Under the pieces are notes generated by a model. That model saw only the letters and a program-made list of their open reading frames with translations. It did no database searches and had not been told where the DNA came from. A program made the position numbers and the translations under genes. Positions 12,573-23,430 of a stretch of 64,000 nt of DNA are shown one piece after another (position 1 is the first letter of the stretch; each line of letters starts with the position of its first letter). Source of the stretch: Capra hircus. Taxonomy: Eukaryota > Chordata > Mammalia > Artiodactyla > Bovidae. Location: assembly GCF_001704415.2 (NCBI RefSeq), contig NC_030831.1, positions 42,702,134-42,766,133 of the forward strand. The letters are read 5' to 3'.

Positions 12573-12687
12573 GGAACACGTGTACACCCATGGCGGATTC
12601 ATGTTGATGTGTGGCAGAACCAATACAATATTGTAAAGTAATTAGCCTCCAATTAAAATAAATAAATTTAAATTTAAAAAAAGAAAA
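12573..12687 (+). repeat. Ruminant L1 3' end (L1_BT-like)
   Basis: Sense counterpart of the element at 4718-4918: acacgtgtacacccatggc, caatacaatattgtaaag, taattagcctccaattaaaa, then an A-rich tail. Confidence 0.88.
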
Positions 12688-13036
12688 TATCCTCCAAATT
12701 CTGCAAAACTAAAAAGAAGGAAATATGTGCACTCACTTCTGATCATGGTGGTTTACATGTCATAAGTCCTTTGATTTGATTATCACCCATTGGCTAGTGA
12801 GGAAGAGGAAGAAACCACCACATAAGAACCCTGGGAAACCAGCTGTCCACCCATCTTCCACTGCACTGGTTCTTAAAATGCTTTTGAGGTCTTCGAGAAT
12901 GATCATCCATTTAAAAATTAGAGATGATAAACTAAATAACAATGCAAGGTAATGAAAGAAAAGCATTTGAAACCATAATTATCAACATGCAGTATTTATA
13001 ACATCCATCTACAATATAACATTTTATAGTAATATC

Positions 13037-13283
13037 AGCTCCAATACTGTGACCACCTGATGTGACAAGCCAACTCATTGGAAAAGACCCTGATGCTGGG
13101 AAAGGTTGAGGGCAGGAGGAGAAGGGGATAACAGGGGATGAGATGGCTGGAGGGCATCAGTGACTCAATGGACATGAGTTTGAGCAAACTCTGGGAGACA
13201 GCAAAGGGAAGCCTGGCATGCTTCAGTCCATGGAGTCAGAAAGAGTTGGACATAACTTAGCAACTGAATGACAACGAACAATA
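13037..13283 (+). repeat. BovB LINE 3' end with TSD
   Basis: Sense BovB terminus (actcattggaaaagaccctg, then ggatgagatggctggagggc and gaaagagttggacataactt). An 11-bp perfect target duplication, atagtaatatc, is at 13026-13036 and 13284-13294, so this is a complete 5'-truncated insertion. Confidence 0.93.
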
Positions 13284-13294
13284 ATAGTAATATC

Positions 13295-14454
13295 TTTAGT
13301 ATTTTATTCACTATATACTCATGTCCTACAATGGGGATCTTAGGAAATGTTTAAATGTCTCTAAACATGAACATGAGAGATAAATTATACTAGCAGCTTC
13401 TTTGCCAGTCTTCTGTGTCCCTGAAATAAATTTTCAATACATGAAATCAAGAGGAATTTTCTGAATCCAAAATTCTGTTTATAGGAAAATGTTTTTTATT
13501 TATGAGTCCACATGCCTAGGTCCTACAATACACACCTGTTCAATGAGTCTAAAGAATAACTAAACTATCTTACAATTACCACTTCCTAGAATGCCATGAC
13601 TGTTCTTGGCCCAGCTATACTCCCTGATGCCCTTGAACTACTCTTCCATCACACTAGGCATTTGGAAACACACAGTTACAGCTTTATGCTGCCCATCTAT
13701 AATTCTGAGGTTGAGTTTACTCCCACACCACACAGACTAGCCTTAGAGCTTTTATGGTAAATAATTTACACTAGAAATGCTGCATCATGAAATTGAGGGT
13801 AGGGAAATTGTTATTTAAGCAAACACAATCGATCCCAAGTCATCTTGAATTTCCCGGATCTTGCAGCCAGCTCGGAGGGTGCGGGTGGGAGCAGAGGGGC
13901 CTGAGGAGACTGGCCGGGGCATCATTCACTGCGGACCTCTCTCCCCACCCACCCAGGTATCAATCAGGCCTACCCACCCACCCACCCCGCATCCTCTCCC
14001 CCCATCGCTGCTTCTAGGGCCAGCTCTGTCTTTCATGTTTACACTCCCAATGTCCCCAAATCCAAATGGAAATCTGAGTTTCTGTTTGCACCAGGTGACT
14101 TTATTTGATGGATCATTTTTAGAGAGAAATAAAAGCCTTTAAGTGGACATGTCTTTCTCCTACTTCCTCATGAACTGAAAAGAAGGGAGATGGTAACCAC
14201 TATAGAATAAGATATACACTGTGTATCCGGGGCAGAGAGTCGGGCTGGGCAGGGAGAGGGCATCCCCGCCCTGGGGCTGCAGTCACAGTCCCAGAAGGTG
14301 AGGACCCACCCATGGAAAAGTGGTCCCCAAACAATGAAGTCGTCCGATTTCATCTCTGTCACCTTTCCGCCAGGCTTCACCCACGTGACTGTGTATAATT
14401 TGTGTACAATTTGGTTCTGGATTATTTCTGCCCCTCTGATAATGACAGAAACTT
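13295..14454. other. intronic unique sequence
   Basis: No repeat recognised apart from a C/A-rich run with repeated CCCACCCA at about 13940-14000. The overlapping 76- and 93-aa frames across that run are low-complexity. Confidence 0.55.
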
Positions 14455-14640
14455 TAACAATAGCAGTAATAGTAGTTTATAGTCACTGACCACTTGCTAT
14501 GGGGCAGGCGCTGTACTCAGTGCATGGCCCGTGTTTGTGGACCTCATGGCGACCTGGCGAGATGGTGACCACATCACCTTCACTTTACAGTCCAGGAAAC
14601 TCAGGCACAAAGAAGAACAACTTCCCCACAGTCCCCTGAG
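14455..14640 (+). repeat. MIR SINE
   Basis: MIR order is visible: gaccacttgctatggggcag, gcgctgtactcag, then cactttacagtccaggaaac followed by tcaggcacaaag. Confidence 0.75.
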
Positions 14641-16153
14641 GTCCTAAGTTCACTCATACAGTAGATAGTATAAAAATTCTCATGAAAAATGTTTCTCCAG
14701 TAAAATGAGATATTGTCCTGGAAGAAATGCTGATAAATGATAGAAGCAGACAGTGCTCAACAGCCTTCACTGCAAGTGAACCAGGACAGCAAGCAGCCCT
14801 GGCCTGCGAGATTCTCACCCTGATCGGTCTCTCCTCCCCACTGCGTTCCCCATCCCTATTCACCCCTCCACCTGGGGCCAGCTCTGGCCATTAAAAACTA
14901 ATTGTGTCCATCATTCTAGGAGCATGGACTCATCTGTATCAGGTCACCTGAGTTCTCTTTCAGCATGCTCTCCACCAAGGTCTGCCGATCACAGGTCAGG
15001 CCCAGATTGAGGGGCCTTTGCCCCGCTGCTGGACGTCAGACTCCTCTCAGTGGGCATGTTCGTCCATGTGCAGTGAGTTGAAAAAGCAATCTGCCTCCAT
15101 TACCAGGGGCTGCGGGAAATACCACTTAAGGCTAATTTCTCTTATAATACATGCGAGCAGAAAGTGGGCATACAATCCAGAAGCTTTTAAACTACTTCCC
15201 TTAAGAGAATATCAGAGTGGTCCTCACCCTGGCACAGAGGGCCAGGAGAAAGCTGACAACCTGGTCCAGGTTTTTGCTTTCATTGTTGTATCTTGGGCAG
15301 ATCCTGCTTTCAGAAGCTGGCAGAGGAGAGGAGTGTGACAGGGCCAAGAGGAAGCTGATAATACCAGACGCCACCCTCCAGAGACCCCCAGTCAGGGCTC
15401 ACAAGGATGCAGCAGACAGGGGCCAGAAAACAGCTTTCAGAGGAGGGAGGCCAGTGTCCTTTCGAGTATTTTGTCTCTTGTTTCATAAGCATCAGCTCTT
15501 GCTTCCACAGTACCGTGTCCAGTGAAGACATAAAGAGGAACATAAATAAATGGACTTAATTTTAGGAGGATGGACCCGCCAGGTGACTCAGTAAACCTCA
15601 GGCTTCATCTCTGACCAGCATGACTTATGAAGCACCAAGTAGGGATGAAGGTTCCAGAGACAAGCCAGCGTGGGCTCTAGGAAGCAGGGCACCCAGGGGA
15701 TGCTCCTCACTCACTCCGTGCTCACCTCATGTCATCAGGATGGGATGCCCAACTTCCAGACCCACGACTGGCCCTGGGTGTTCCCGTTACCTGCTGAGGT
15801 TTCAGATGCTGGGTCACAGCATCAGGGCCCTTGTGCTTTGAGGATCGAAGGGCAGCAGGACAAAGTACCTCTGAGGCTTAGAATAACCTCTTGGTCAGTG
15901 GCTTCCAAGCTTGTGAGATGAGAAAAGTTGGAATCCTAGGTGCCCCTCCCTCCACAGGAGAAGAAAGCAGCTGATTTGAGGGGTCTGACCCTCAGGGTAA
16001 AACAGATTTAACAATGAACCCAGCAACTGAATGAAGCAAAGAAAATATGCAATTCATTATGAGGACAAATCTCCAAAGAAGAGAAAAACATGGACTGAAC
16101 ACCAGAAGCTCTTACTTAAACCCTTGGAAATTACACTAATCCAGAGTCTTAGG
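14641..16153. other. intronic unique sequence
   Basis: No repeat recognised. Overlapping frames of 106 and 102 aa at 15018-15525 lack recognisable domains. Confidence 0.55.
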
Positions 16154-16163
16154 AAGTGCAATG

Positions 16164-16380
16164 GGCTTCCCCGGTGGCTCAGACGGTAAAGAATCCGCCT
16201 GGCAATGTGGGAGAGCCGGGTTCAGTCCCTGGGTTGGCAAGATCCCCTGGAGAAGGGAATGGCAACCCACTCCAGTATTCTTGTCTGGAGAATCCCATGG
16301 ACAGAAGGGCCTGGCGGACTACAGTCCATGGGGTCGCAGAGTCGGACATGACTAAGAGACTAAGCTTGCATGCATACAGA
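16164..16380 (+). repeat. Bov-tA SINE, full length, young, with TSD
   Basis: Close to consensus from the tRNA-like head (ggcttccccggtggctcaga) to gagtcggacatgactaagag and a short tail. Candidate target duplication aagtgcaatg at 16154-16163 and aagtgcagtg at 16381-16390. Confidence 0.95.
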
Positions 16381-16390
16381 AAGTGCAGTG

Positions 16391-18708
16391 GAGAAAATAA
16401 TCCCAAACTGGTGAAAAACAAGGGGTTCCACAACAAGGAGCAGAGCGATCAGAAAAGATCCTGGTTCACATGGCAGGGGCTCCGGCCATTCACTCGCCCT
16501 CTCAGCTGGGCTCCACCTCCATTCTCAAAGCCACCCTCCTCCCCATCTCCTCCACCCCTCCTCATCCCACCTCAGCCACACGTGCAGACCGGGCACTACC
16601 AGTCCCCAGAGAAGAGAGATCACGGGTGGTCCTGCTCTGCAGAGGCAAGACTTGGCCATCAGACTGGCCTCTGTGCAGGAACAAGCTGGGTCCCCACCTC
16701 CAGATGGATCCAGCCTGGAAGAGGGCAGCCACTCACCTCCTGAAACCAAGCCTGCACGGTTAGGTCGGCTCTAAATTGAATGGGACCGTGTGTATGGCGT
16801 GCCCTATGCAAAGGATACCAGAGCCCATTTGTAATAAGGAGAAAGGAGGCATTAATTAGAAGAGGGATGCAATGACAGGAGGGGCTCTATACAGAGTAGC
16901 CGTCATCACCGCAAAGCTTCCCTTCACAGTCCGGACAGCAAACGTTTCTTTCGATCAACAGCCTGCTTCAGCACAGCCCCTGCATCATCCAGACAGGACC
17001 TGCATCTCCCCCCAACCCCGGCTTCCCCACCCCCGCAGGTCCCTCACTGAGGCAGACAGACTGCTTCTACAGGCTCTGGCAGGACATGACTGAAACAGTC
17101 CAGTTTTGATGGAATGAAAATATTTTAGTAAGCTGCACAACACGTGTCTGAGGAGAATTTACAGAGGTGCCACCCGCCACCCCCCCCCGCCCCCACAATT
17201 TCCTCACTTACCTGGAAGTGAAGGGGGAGGGGCGGGGCAGCAGGTCCCCCTTCTGCACAATGGCATCTTTAACAAACCCACCAGCAGCCAAGCACTAACT
17301 GGGCTGGTCTGAAACAACCATTACTGCTGCCAGTGGCTGTTCACAGGGCTCTTGGGGGAAAGAACTTCCAATGGCTGGATATTTATAAAGGCTACCGTTG
17401 TCACCAGACTCATGGCTCAGATTCCTGAGGGATCCTGGGAGCTTTTGCCGTAACGAGGTTGAGGGCATACGAGTGTTAGACAGGGAGAGGAGTCGTTAGG
17501 AACACCAAATTAAACACGTATAAATGAGCACTCGGTGGTTTGGAGTCTGAAGACCACTTGAGTGAGATGGGGAAGCCGGACGTGTCTGGGTTCCTTCATT
17601 TTAATTTGACAAAGTCTGGCACACAGAGGAGGCATTCAGACGGCACAGGCACTCTGTGCCTTTTCATTTGAAGTTTTGCTACTTTACATCTACGGATGCC
17701 AAAAGAAGGCAGAACGTCAAATGTGGGATATCAAAACAGCGGAGTTTGTGTTTACAGCTCGGATGGTGTAATCGAAACTGCAAATGCTAGAGAAACAATA
17801 ACACGAATAAGGTGAAGTCAGCCCCAAATGAAAAGTCAGTGTTTCCATTACCAAGGGGACAGGGTTTTTCAAGAGTTTATATAACTTGATCATTAAAAAA
17901 TGCTCCAGGCTGAAAACCTGGTCTGTGTCAACCTTGGACTAAACTAGTTTGCAAAGCTCTGAAGTTTGTTTGCTCTCCTCTTTTATCCCTTTTCAAGAAT
18001 GTATGATTTTTAAACACTGCACATGAAGCTGAACAAAAAAACTCTGTAGACCTGGTGCACCGATGCTTTGCAGCATCGCTGTTTTTTAGGAGACACTGGT
18101 GATTTCTTTGTAGACTCACTCTCAAGGTGCTCGTGGGGCTCACATCCCTTCTCTAACTCATTCTTTTGCATCTCCCATCTCTGTGGTAACTTCCTCAAAA
18201 ATACGGGAACTTCACACTGGAACATCCACTTTTGTGGAAATAAGCTTAAAAGTAGAATTTAACTTGTTAGGAATAAAGTTTATGGTTAGATTTCTATTAT
18301 ATTGACCTGGGTGGAAGAGAACAGAGCTTTTATATGGGACGTCAAAAAGGAAAGAAGGACAGTATGATAGATTTGGGCATGTCTAAGACACATCTCTGTG
18401 AAGAGTAACAGCAGAAAGCAATGCACATGAACAGAATGATCCCTAGAATATACGGTGTGTGGAAGCCCACACATTCAGCTGTGAGGTTAGGAAAGGCAGG
18501 TCGACTCTCCAAGACTGTGCTGCAGGGCATGGCCAGTAAGAGCCATGTCAAGAGGCCAGATCCGACTGGTCTCTACTTTCACCACTGAGCAAGGCAGCCC
18601 AGGACACCAACAGGTTCCACCCAAAGGGTCTAAGTAATGTGGACTCTGGCCTGGGAAGACGGAGAAAACACGAAAACACTGTCTGTGTTTCGTGAAAACA
18701 AGCGTCTG
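16391..18708. other. intronic unique sequence
   Basis: No repeat recognised except a C-rich tract at 17169-17196. The 195-aa frame at 16156-16743 starts inside the preceding SINE and continues into unique proline-rich sequence, so it is not a gene. Confidence 0.55.
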
Positions 18709-18994
18709 TGTGATGTGTGGGGTGTGTGTGTGATGTGTGTGTGTGATGTATGCGTGACATGTGTGTGATGTGTATGTGTGGTATGCATGTGAGATGTGTG
18801 ATGTGTGTATGTGGTGTGTGTGTGTGGTATGTGCGTGTAGGGTGTGTCATGTGTGTGTGTGATCTATGTGTATGCTGTGTGTGCACGATGTGTGCTATGT
18901 GTGTGATCTGTGTATGTGGTGTGTGTGTGTGTGTGTGTGTGATGTCTGATCTCTATGTGTGTATGTGTGTAATGTATGATGTGTGTGTGTGCTT
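18709..18994 (+). repeat. TG-rich degenerate minisatellite
   Basis: About 285 bp of interrupted (TG)n with recurring tgtgtgatg, atgtgtgtg and tgtatgtg units. Cysteine/valine- or histidine/threonine-rich frames across it are artefacts of the repeat. Confidence 0.95.
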
Positions 18995-19889
18995 TAAGCC
19001 TGTATGTCTTTCTGTCTCTATTTATACCTTATAGGAGAGGCTCCTCCACAGACAGTAAATTCATTTGTAAATGTCAAAAATGGAATACAGTCTTAGCATT
19101 TCACATTTCATTTTTGTTTTGACCTTTGTAGAACTGTTGCAAATACTATTTTGAATAAAAATAGAAAGACCTAGACTTTGGATCAGAGGAAATTATGTGT
19201 TCACATCCTAATCTAGACACCCTCCAGCACAGTTCTGTCTACAACATCGCTCAGCACCAAACGGTATTTGCAGACACAGGCAAGCTATATATTTGTAAAC
19301 TCAAGTTTGAGAAATCTGATCAGTTGTAATATATCTTGTGATTAAATACTTTCAGTGATAAAGATAGCTTATTATTTATGAAATACCCTTTTTTAAAACA
19401 GATTTTATTTTCTACATTGCTATGGTATGAGTTATTACTCAAGAGAAAGAAAATAAAATTTTGATGTCAAAACATTATATATACAGAATATATAACACTA
19501 TATAATTGGATTATGGAATCTCATCTGGATGCGATGTATCAAATAATTTTTCCATGTTCTTCCTCTCACACCTACCTTCTTTGCTTCAAATTCAGCTTTT
19601 ATTGTGGGGAAAGTAGCAAGTTGTTCAGAAAATACTTACGGTTAAAAAATCCCTCCTTCTGGCTCTGGGATTGCCTGATTAAGACCTACCCAAAGGATTT
19701 TTGATTCAGGAACAGTAAAAAATAACACTGGTAACACTTCTACTAAGTTCAGAAAGACCTGAATCTGGCCACGTGTAATAAATGCTTCTTATCATATTAA
19801 TAATATAACTAAAGTACCATTATTTAAACATTGTATTTTATCAAGTTTTTAATAATGATGTGACTTTCATCAGACATTAAAACCACATT
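18995..19889. other. intronic unique sequence, AT-rich
   Basis: No repeat or exon recognised. Confidence 0.5.
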
Positions 19890-20245
19890 GTAACAATGGA
19901 ATATTATTCAGCCATGAAAAGGGACGAAGTCCTAACATAGGCTACAACATAGAAGAACCCTGAAAACATTACGTTGAGTAAAAGAAGTCAGACACAGACA
20001 TAATGCAATTCTGTTTGGATGAAAAGCCCAGAGCAGGTAAACCCACCGGAGTCAGAAGGTAAATTAGTGGTTGCCTAGGAATGCGTGGAGAGGGAAAGAA
20101 GGATGTATAGTGTTCAATGGTGCAGGGTTTCTTCTTGGGGTGATGAGAGGTTTCTGGAATTAGAGAGTAGTAGTGGGTGCACAACCTAAAAACCACTGAG
20201 TTGCATTCCTTAAATTGGTGAATTTTATGGTATATGAGTTCTAAG
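19890..20245 (+). repeat. Old L1 3' end
   Basis: Begins at aatggaatattattcagcca and follows L1 3'-UTR order: tgaaaacattacgttgagta, ttagtggttgcctaggaatg, ggtttcttcttggggtgatg, and the end aattttatggtatatgagtt. Confidence 0.85.
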
Positions 20246-21248
20246 TCTTTTAAAAAACATATCTTAATTCATAGATCTTAAACCAAGAATCACTTTGATA
20301 GGCATTATTATCCAAGGGCCTGGGCACTTAATAAAATGGCCAAAATGAACACTAACTTAGCTCTGTGAAGTTTAGCTCTCTGAAAGTTATGCAGTGAGGG
20401 ATAATGAATAATCTATAACTCTGGATTTTATTAAAGAATCTCTCACTACATTTATGCTAATATTCTTTGATCCATGAAGAATTTTAATCTCTTTTTATTT
20501 TCCTGGGAAGGGTTGGTTTACTTTTTTTACTTTTTTTTATGTGTGTTTGCACTTATGAAAGATCAGGAAATTTCAAACCCACAAATGAGTTCCTCAGCGA
20601 AAAACTGACAACGTAAAACTATTAACTTAGTCTTTTCCAAATATCTCAGGATTTCTTCAGGTTTAACTTAAAGCATATGGATTGTATTCCATCTCTTTGA
20701 AATCCTTCTGTTTTGTTTTTTTTTTTCCAAACGACAAACAAACGTTCTACAAAAACCGGAGTAGAATTTATCTGATAGTAGATTAATTTTAGAAAGATGA
20801 TACTACCTAGATAAAGCATATATGTGTTGACTTTTTCAGATCAAAACCTTAAAATATAAGGTTTCGTGTGTAAGATATATCATTTTATTATGAATAGCAA
20901 AAAGTAATCCCAGTTTGAAAAAGAAACTGTCGTTTACTTTTTCCCCATAAAGATGAGCGAAATCTTACACTATGCTTTAGAAATGGATTGAGGTCACTGT
21001 TGTATAATGTTATTTAACTTTTATACTCTTATTTATCCTGGTACATACAGTACCTGTCTCATCTCACTAGCTGTAATAAAAGTTCTAGGGTCTGTATGTA
21101 AATCTCGATTTTTTTTTTTAGACTACATCCAGCCATAGTGTGTTACATACAGATTGGAGTCTAGTAGCTAATATGTGTTGAAGATGCATTAATTAAGGCA
21201 TTTGCATTACCCCATTGTCAAGGCACATGAATTTCTTTGTTTATATTT
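20246..21248. other. intronic unique sequence next to the PIEZO2 exon
   Basis: AT-rich with no recognisable transposon for about 1 kb downstream (transcript sense) of the exon. It includes a homeodomain/octamer-like motif cluster at 21184-21219 (see findings) and T runs near 20718-20728 and 21110-21119. Confidence 0.5.
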
Positions 21249-21255
21249 ATAATGC

Positions 21256-21313
21256 CGTCTATGGGGTCCCACAGAGTCGGACACGACTAAAGCGACTTAG
21301 CAGCAGCAGCAGC
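21256..21313 (+). repeat. Bov-A2-type SINE 3' fragment with TSD
   Basis: Only the terminal 58 bp remain (tctatggggtcccacagagt, then cggacacgactaaagcgact and an AGC-repeat tail). A 7-bp duplication, ataatgc, is at 21249-21255 and 21314-21320. It lies 148 bp beyond the PIEZO2 donor site. Confidence 0.9.
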
Positions 21314-21455
21314 ATAATGCATGAGGTTGACAAATGACCAAAAACTGCCACAGTTTTTTTTTTTTTTTAATGTAATCATTGCCTAGATTTCTATGAATGT
21401 CACAACTCATAGCTTTGTTAGGCATGTTCACAGCATGATAAAAAGGCCCCATCAT

Positions 21456-21461
21456 ACTCAC
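21456..21461 (-). promoter_or_regulatory. PIEZO2: 5' splice site (donor) of the PIEZO2 exon
   Basis: Minus-strand GTGAGT directly follows the last exon base, matching the U1 consensus. It splits the next codon after its first base (phase 1). Confidence 0.9.
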
Positions 21462-21587
21462 AGTTGTAACCAGGTGCGATGCGGTGCTGTGCCTCCAGAC
21501 TCGCCAACGTGATGTGGAAAATGATGTGCAGCAACAGGAAGGAGAGACTGGTGAAGCACAGAGACTTTAACAATCGTCCCGTGTGTC
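21462..21587 (-). CDS. PIEZO2: PIEZO2 early coding exon (probably exon 3), N-terminal transmembrane segment
   Basis: This 126-bp exon encodes 41 complete codons plus split codons at both ends. After the last two bases of a split Gly codon the product starts HTGRLLKSLCF, runs through a hydrophobic helix containing SFLLLHIIFHITLASL, and ends EAQHRIAPGYN, with the first base of the next codon (T, expected Cys) at the 3' edge. This is recognisably the N-terminal region of PIEZO2, around residues 53-94 by recollection of the human protein. The helix belongs to the first transmembrane helical unit of the peripheral blade, in the plasma membrane. Boundaries are set by ccccag before GACACAC and by T before GTGAGT. 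Both introns are phase 1, so skipping this 126-bp exon would keep frame. Compared with the human protein as I remember it there are two conservative-looking changes (Thr for Ile before SLSF, Ala for Val before SLEA). The exon is bracketed by Bov-tA-type SINEs about 100-150 bp away. A retrocopy is ruled out by the clean splice sites. Confidence 0.93.
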
Positions 21588-21610
21588 CTGGGGAGGAGAG
21601 CAGGGAGACG
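21588..21610 (-). promoter_or_regulatory. PIEZO2: 3' splice site (acceptor) of the PIEZO2 exon
   Basis: Read on the minus strand the intron ends in a pyrimidine-rich run (tctccctgctctcctcccc) followed by AG directly before the exon. This is a strong acceptor and fixes the exon 5' edge at 21587. Confidence 0.9.
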
Positions 21611-21688
21611 TGAGTGAAGCGAGGATGACCACAAGCTCTGACCTTCCCACAAGTTCACGCAGGAGATGTGTCTACACAGTCTGTTCTA

Positions 21689-21904
21689 TGGGCTTCCCTG
21701 GTGGCTCAGACAGTACAGAATCCGCCTGAAATGTGGGAGACCTGGGTTCGAGCCCTAGGTTGGGAAGATCCCCTGGAGAAGGGCATGGCAACCCACTCCA
21801 GTGTTCTTTCCTGGAGAATCCCCATGGACAGAGGAGCCTGACGGGCTGTAGGCCATGGGGTAGCAGAGTCAGACACAACTCAGTGACTAAGCACAGCACA
21901 GCAA
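21689..21904 (+). repeat. Bov-tA SINE, full length, with TSD
   Basis: Near-consensus copy starting ggcttccctggtggctcaga and ending with an agcacagcacagca tail. Target duplication tctgttcta at 21680-21688 and 21905-21913. It is antisense to PIEZO2 and lies about 100 bp upstream of the acceptor. Confidence 0.95.
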
Positions 21905-22042
21905 TCTGTTCTACAGAATGACCCAAACGTATATGAAATGTAATAGTGACTCTCTTAATTATTAGTTTAAAGCTAAAAGCAACTTATTACCTTTATAAAA
22001 TTATATGATTAACACTGATTGAAAATGTGTTTATCACAGGAT

Positions 22043-22266
22043 GCTTGCTTACATGTTTGTGTGCCCAGGTGTGTCTGACTCTTTGTGACCCCATGGACCA
22101 AAGCATGCTAGGCTTCTCTGTCCGTGGGATTATCCTGGCAAGAATATTGAAGTGGGTTGCCGTTTTCTACTCCAGGGGATCTTCCCGACCCAGGGATTTG
22201 AACCTCATCTCCTGCAGCTCTGGCATTGGCAAGGGGATTCTTTATTACTGCGCCCCTGGGAAGCCC
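22043..22266 (-). repeat. Bov-tA SINE, full length, with TSD
   Basis: Antisense copy from gtgtgtctgactctttgtga to the head end cccctgggaagccc. Target duplication ttatcacaggat at 22031-22042 and ttatcataggat at 22267-22278. It is inverted relative to the SINE 140 bp away. Confidence 0.94.
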
Positions 22267-22552
22267 TTATCATAGGATATGTTACCACAAAATGGAACCA
22301 CTAAAAAGTCTCTGGTCCAGAAAGCTTTATAAGGGAGTTCTGCCAACTTTGAAGGAACAGATAATCCCTATCTTATAAAAGTAGTTCGAGAGAGTAGAAA
22401 AAGAAGGAAAGTTGCCTAAAACATTTTACAATTTAGAGTAAGTTTAATTTCAAAATTAAATAAGGCTAGAAAAGGGAAGGAAATTAAAAGGCCATTTTAC
22501 TTATGAATAGAGACACAAATTATTTGAAAACAGTATTTGCTCACCAGCTGAA

Positions 22553-22800
22553 ATACAACACTAAGTGAACCAAGTCAAAGACAAATATCATATGACATAA
22601 CTTATATGTGGAACCTAAAATTTTAAAAATGATGCAAATGAACTTATTTACAAAACAGAAACAGACTCACAGACTTAGAGAATGAATTTATGGTAACCAG
22701 GAAGAAGCAGGGGGTAGGGAGCAAGACAGTTAGGAGTTTGGAATCAACACGTACAGAGATAACCAAAAAGGGCCTACTGTAAAAAAAGTTTTTAAAAGTA
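22553..22800 (+). repeat. L1 3' region
   Basis: L1 3'-UTR order: acaaatatcatatgacataa, atgtggaacctaaaat, aacagactcacagacttag, taggagtttggaatcaacac, then gggcctactgta running into an A-rich end. Confidence 0.85.
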
Positions 22801-23159
22801 AAGTTCAAGGGAAATATATAGACAGTAAAAGGAATCTGAAGTTAAAAAAATACATCAAAATAAGCTTTGTTGCAGAAAAACAAATGTGGCTTAATAGTAA
22901 CAAAATCTGTAATGTTAAGTCATACACTGGTAGGCTGATTTGATGATTTTATTAATGGATACATAGAATAATTTCATTAAGTTCAAAATCTGTTTATGAC
23001 AATATAATACTCTGAAGACTGGGAACAGAAGGAAATGGCCTTAAGATAATAAAGAATTTATACCATAACTAAAGCAAATATCTTGTTTCTGGTAGAACTG
23101 TGGACATAGTTGTATTAATATCAGAGAAATAACAAGGACACCTGAAACCCTCATCATTT
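22801..23159. other. intronic AT-rich sequence
   Basis: Nothing recognised with confidence. Base composition resembles decayed L1. Confidence 0.4.
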
Positions 23160-23430
23160 ATATCACTAGGTATACTGGCCAGTGTTGTAAGATAAGAAAA
23201 AGAAAGAAGAGTTGTAATAACTAGAATTATTTGCCAGTAATATAATCAAATGGAATCATTTGCAGATGACTTAATCATCAATATAGGATGTCAAACTTAA
23301 TCCACAGACCAATTATTAGAAAAAACACACAAAAATGATTCAGATGCAACATCGTCTTGCAAAAGTAAGTATAGCTCCTCTGTGTTGGCAATAATCAAAT
23401 AGAAAGCAAGATATGGCATAAATTAGCAAA
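23160..23430 (+). repeat. Very old L1 ORF2 reverse-transcriptase remnant
   Basis: Contains tcatttgcagatgac at about 23256-23270, the DNA form of the L1 RT motif F-A-D-D. An L1-like order follows (aattattagaaaa, then aaatgattcagatgc and a gttggcaataatcaa scrap). Badly decayed. Confidence 0.5.

Noticed and set aside
15575..15640. ccgccaggtgactcagtaaac resembling a SINE head
   Set aside because: No BovB-derived body or CHR tail follows, and the similarity is limited to about 15 bases.
16156..16743. 195-aa plus-strand open frame
   Set aside because: Its first third is translated Bov-tA SINE and the rest is unique proline-rich sequence with no domain.
18548..19034. Frames of 112 and 94 aa rich in His/Thr or Cys/Val
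   Set aside because: Translation of the TG minisatellite in two directions.
19560..19640. Minus-strand stretch ending in aagaag before gtaggt, with a GAATTTGAAG motif like a later PIEZO2 segment
   Set aside because: The translation around it does not match PIEZO2 beyond three residues and no acceptor precedes it.
21458..21658. 66-aa minus-strand frame across the exon
   Set aside because: Wrong frame: it shadows the PIEZO2 exon, whose real frame is set by the splice sites and protein similarity.
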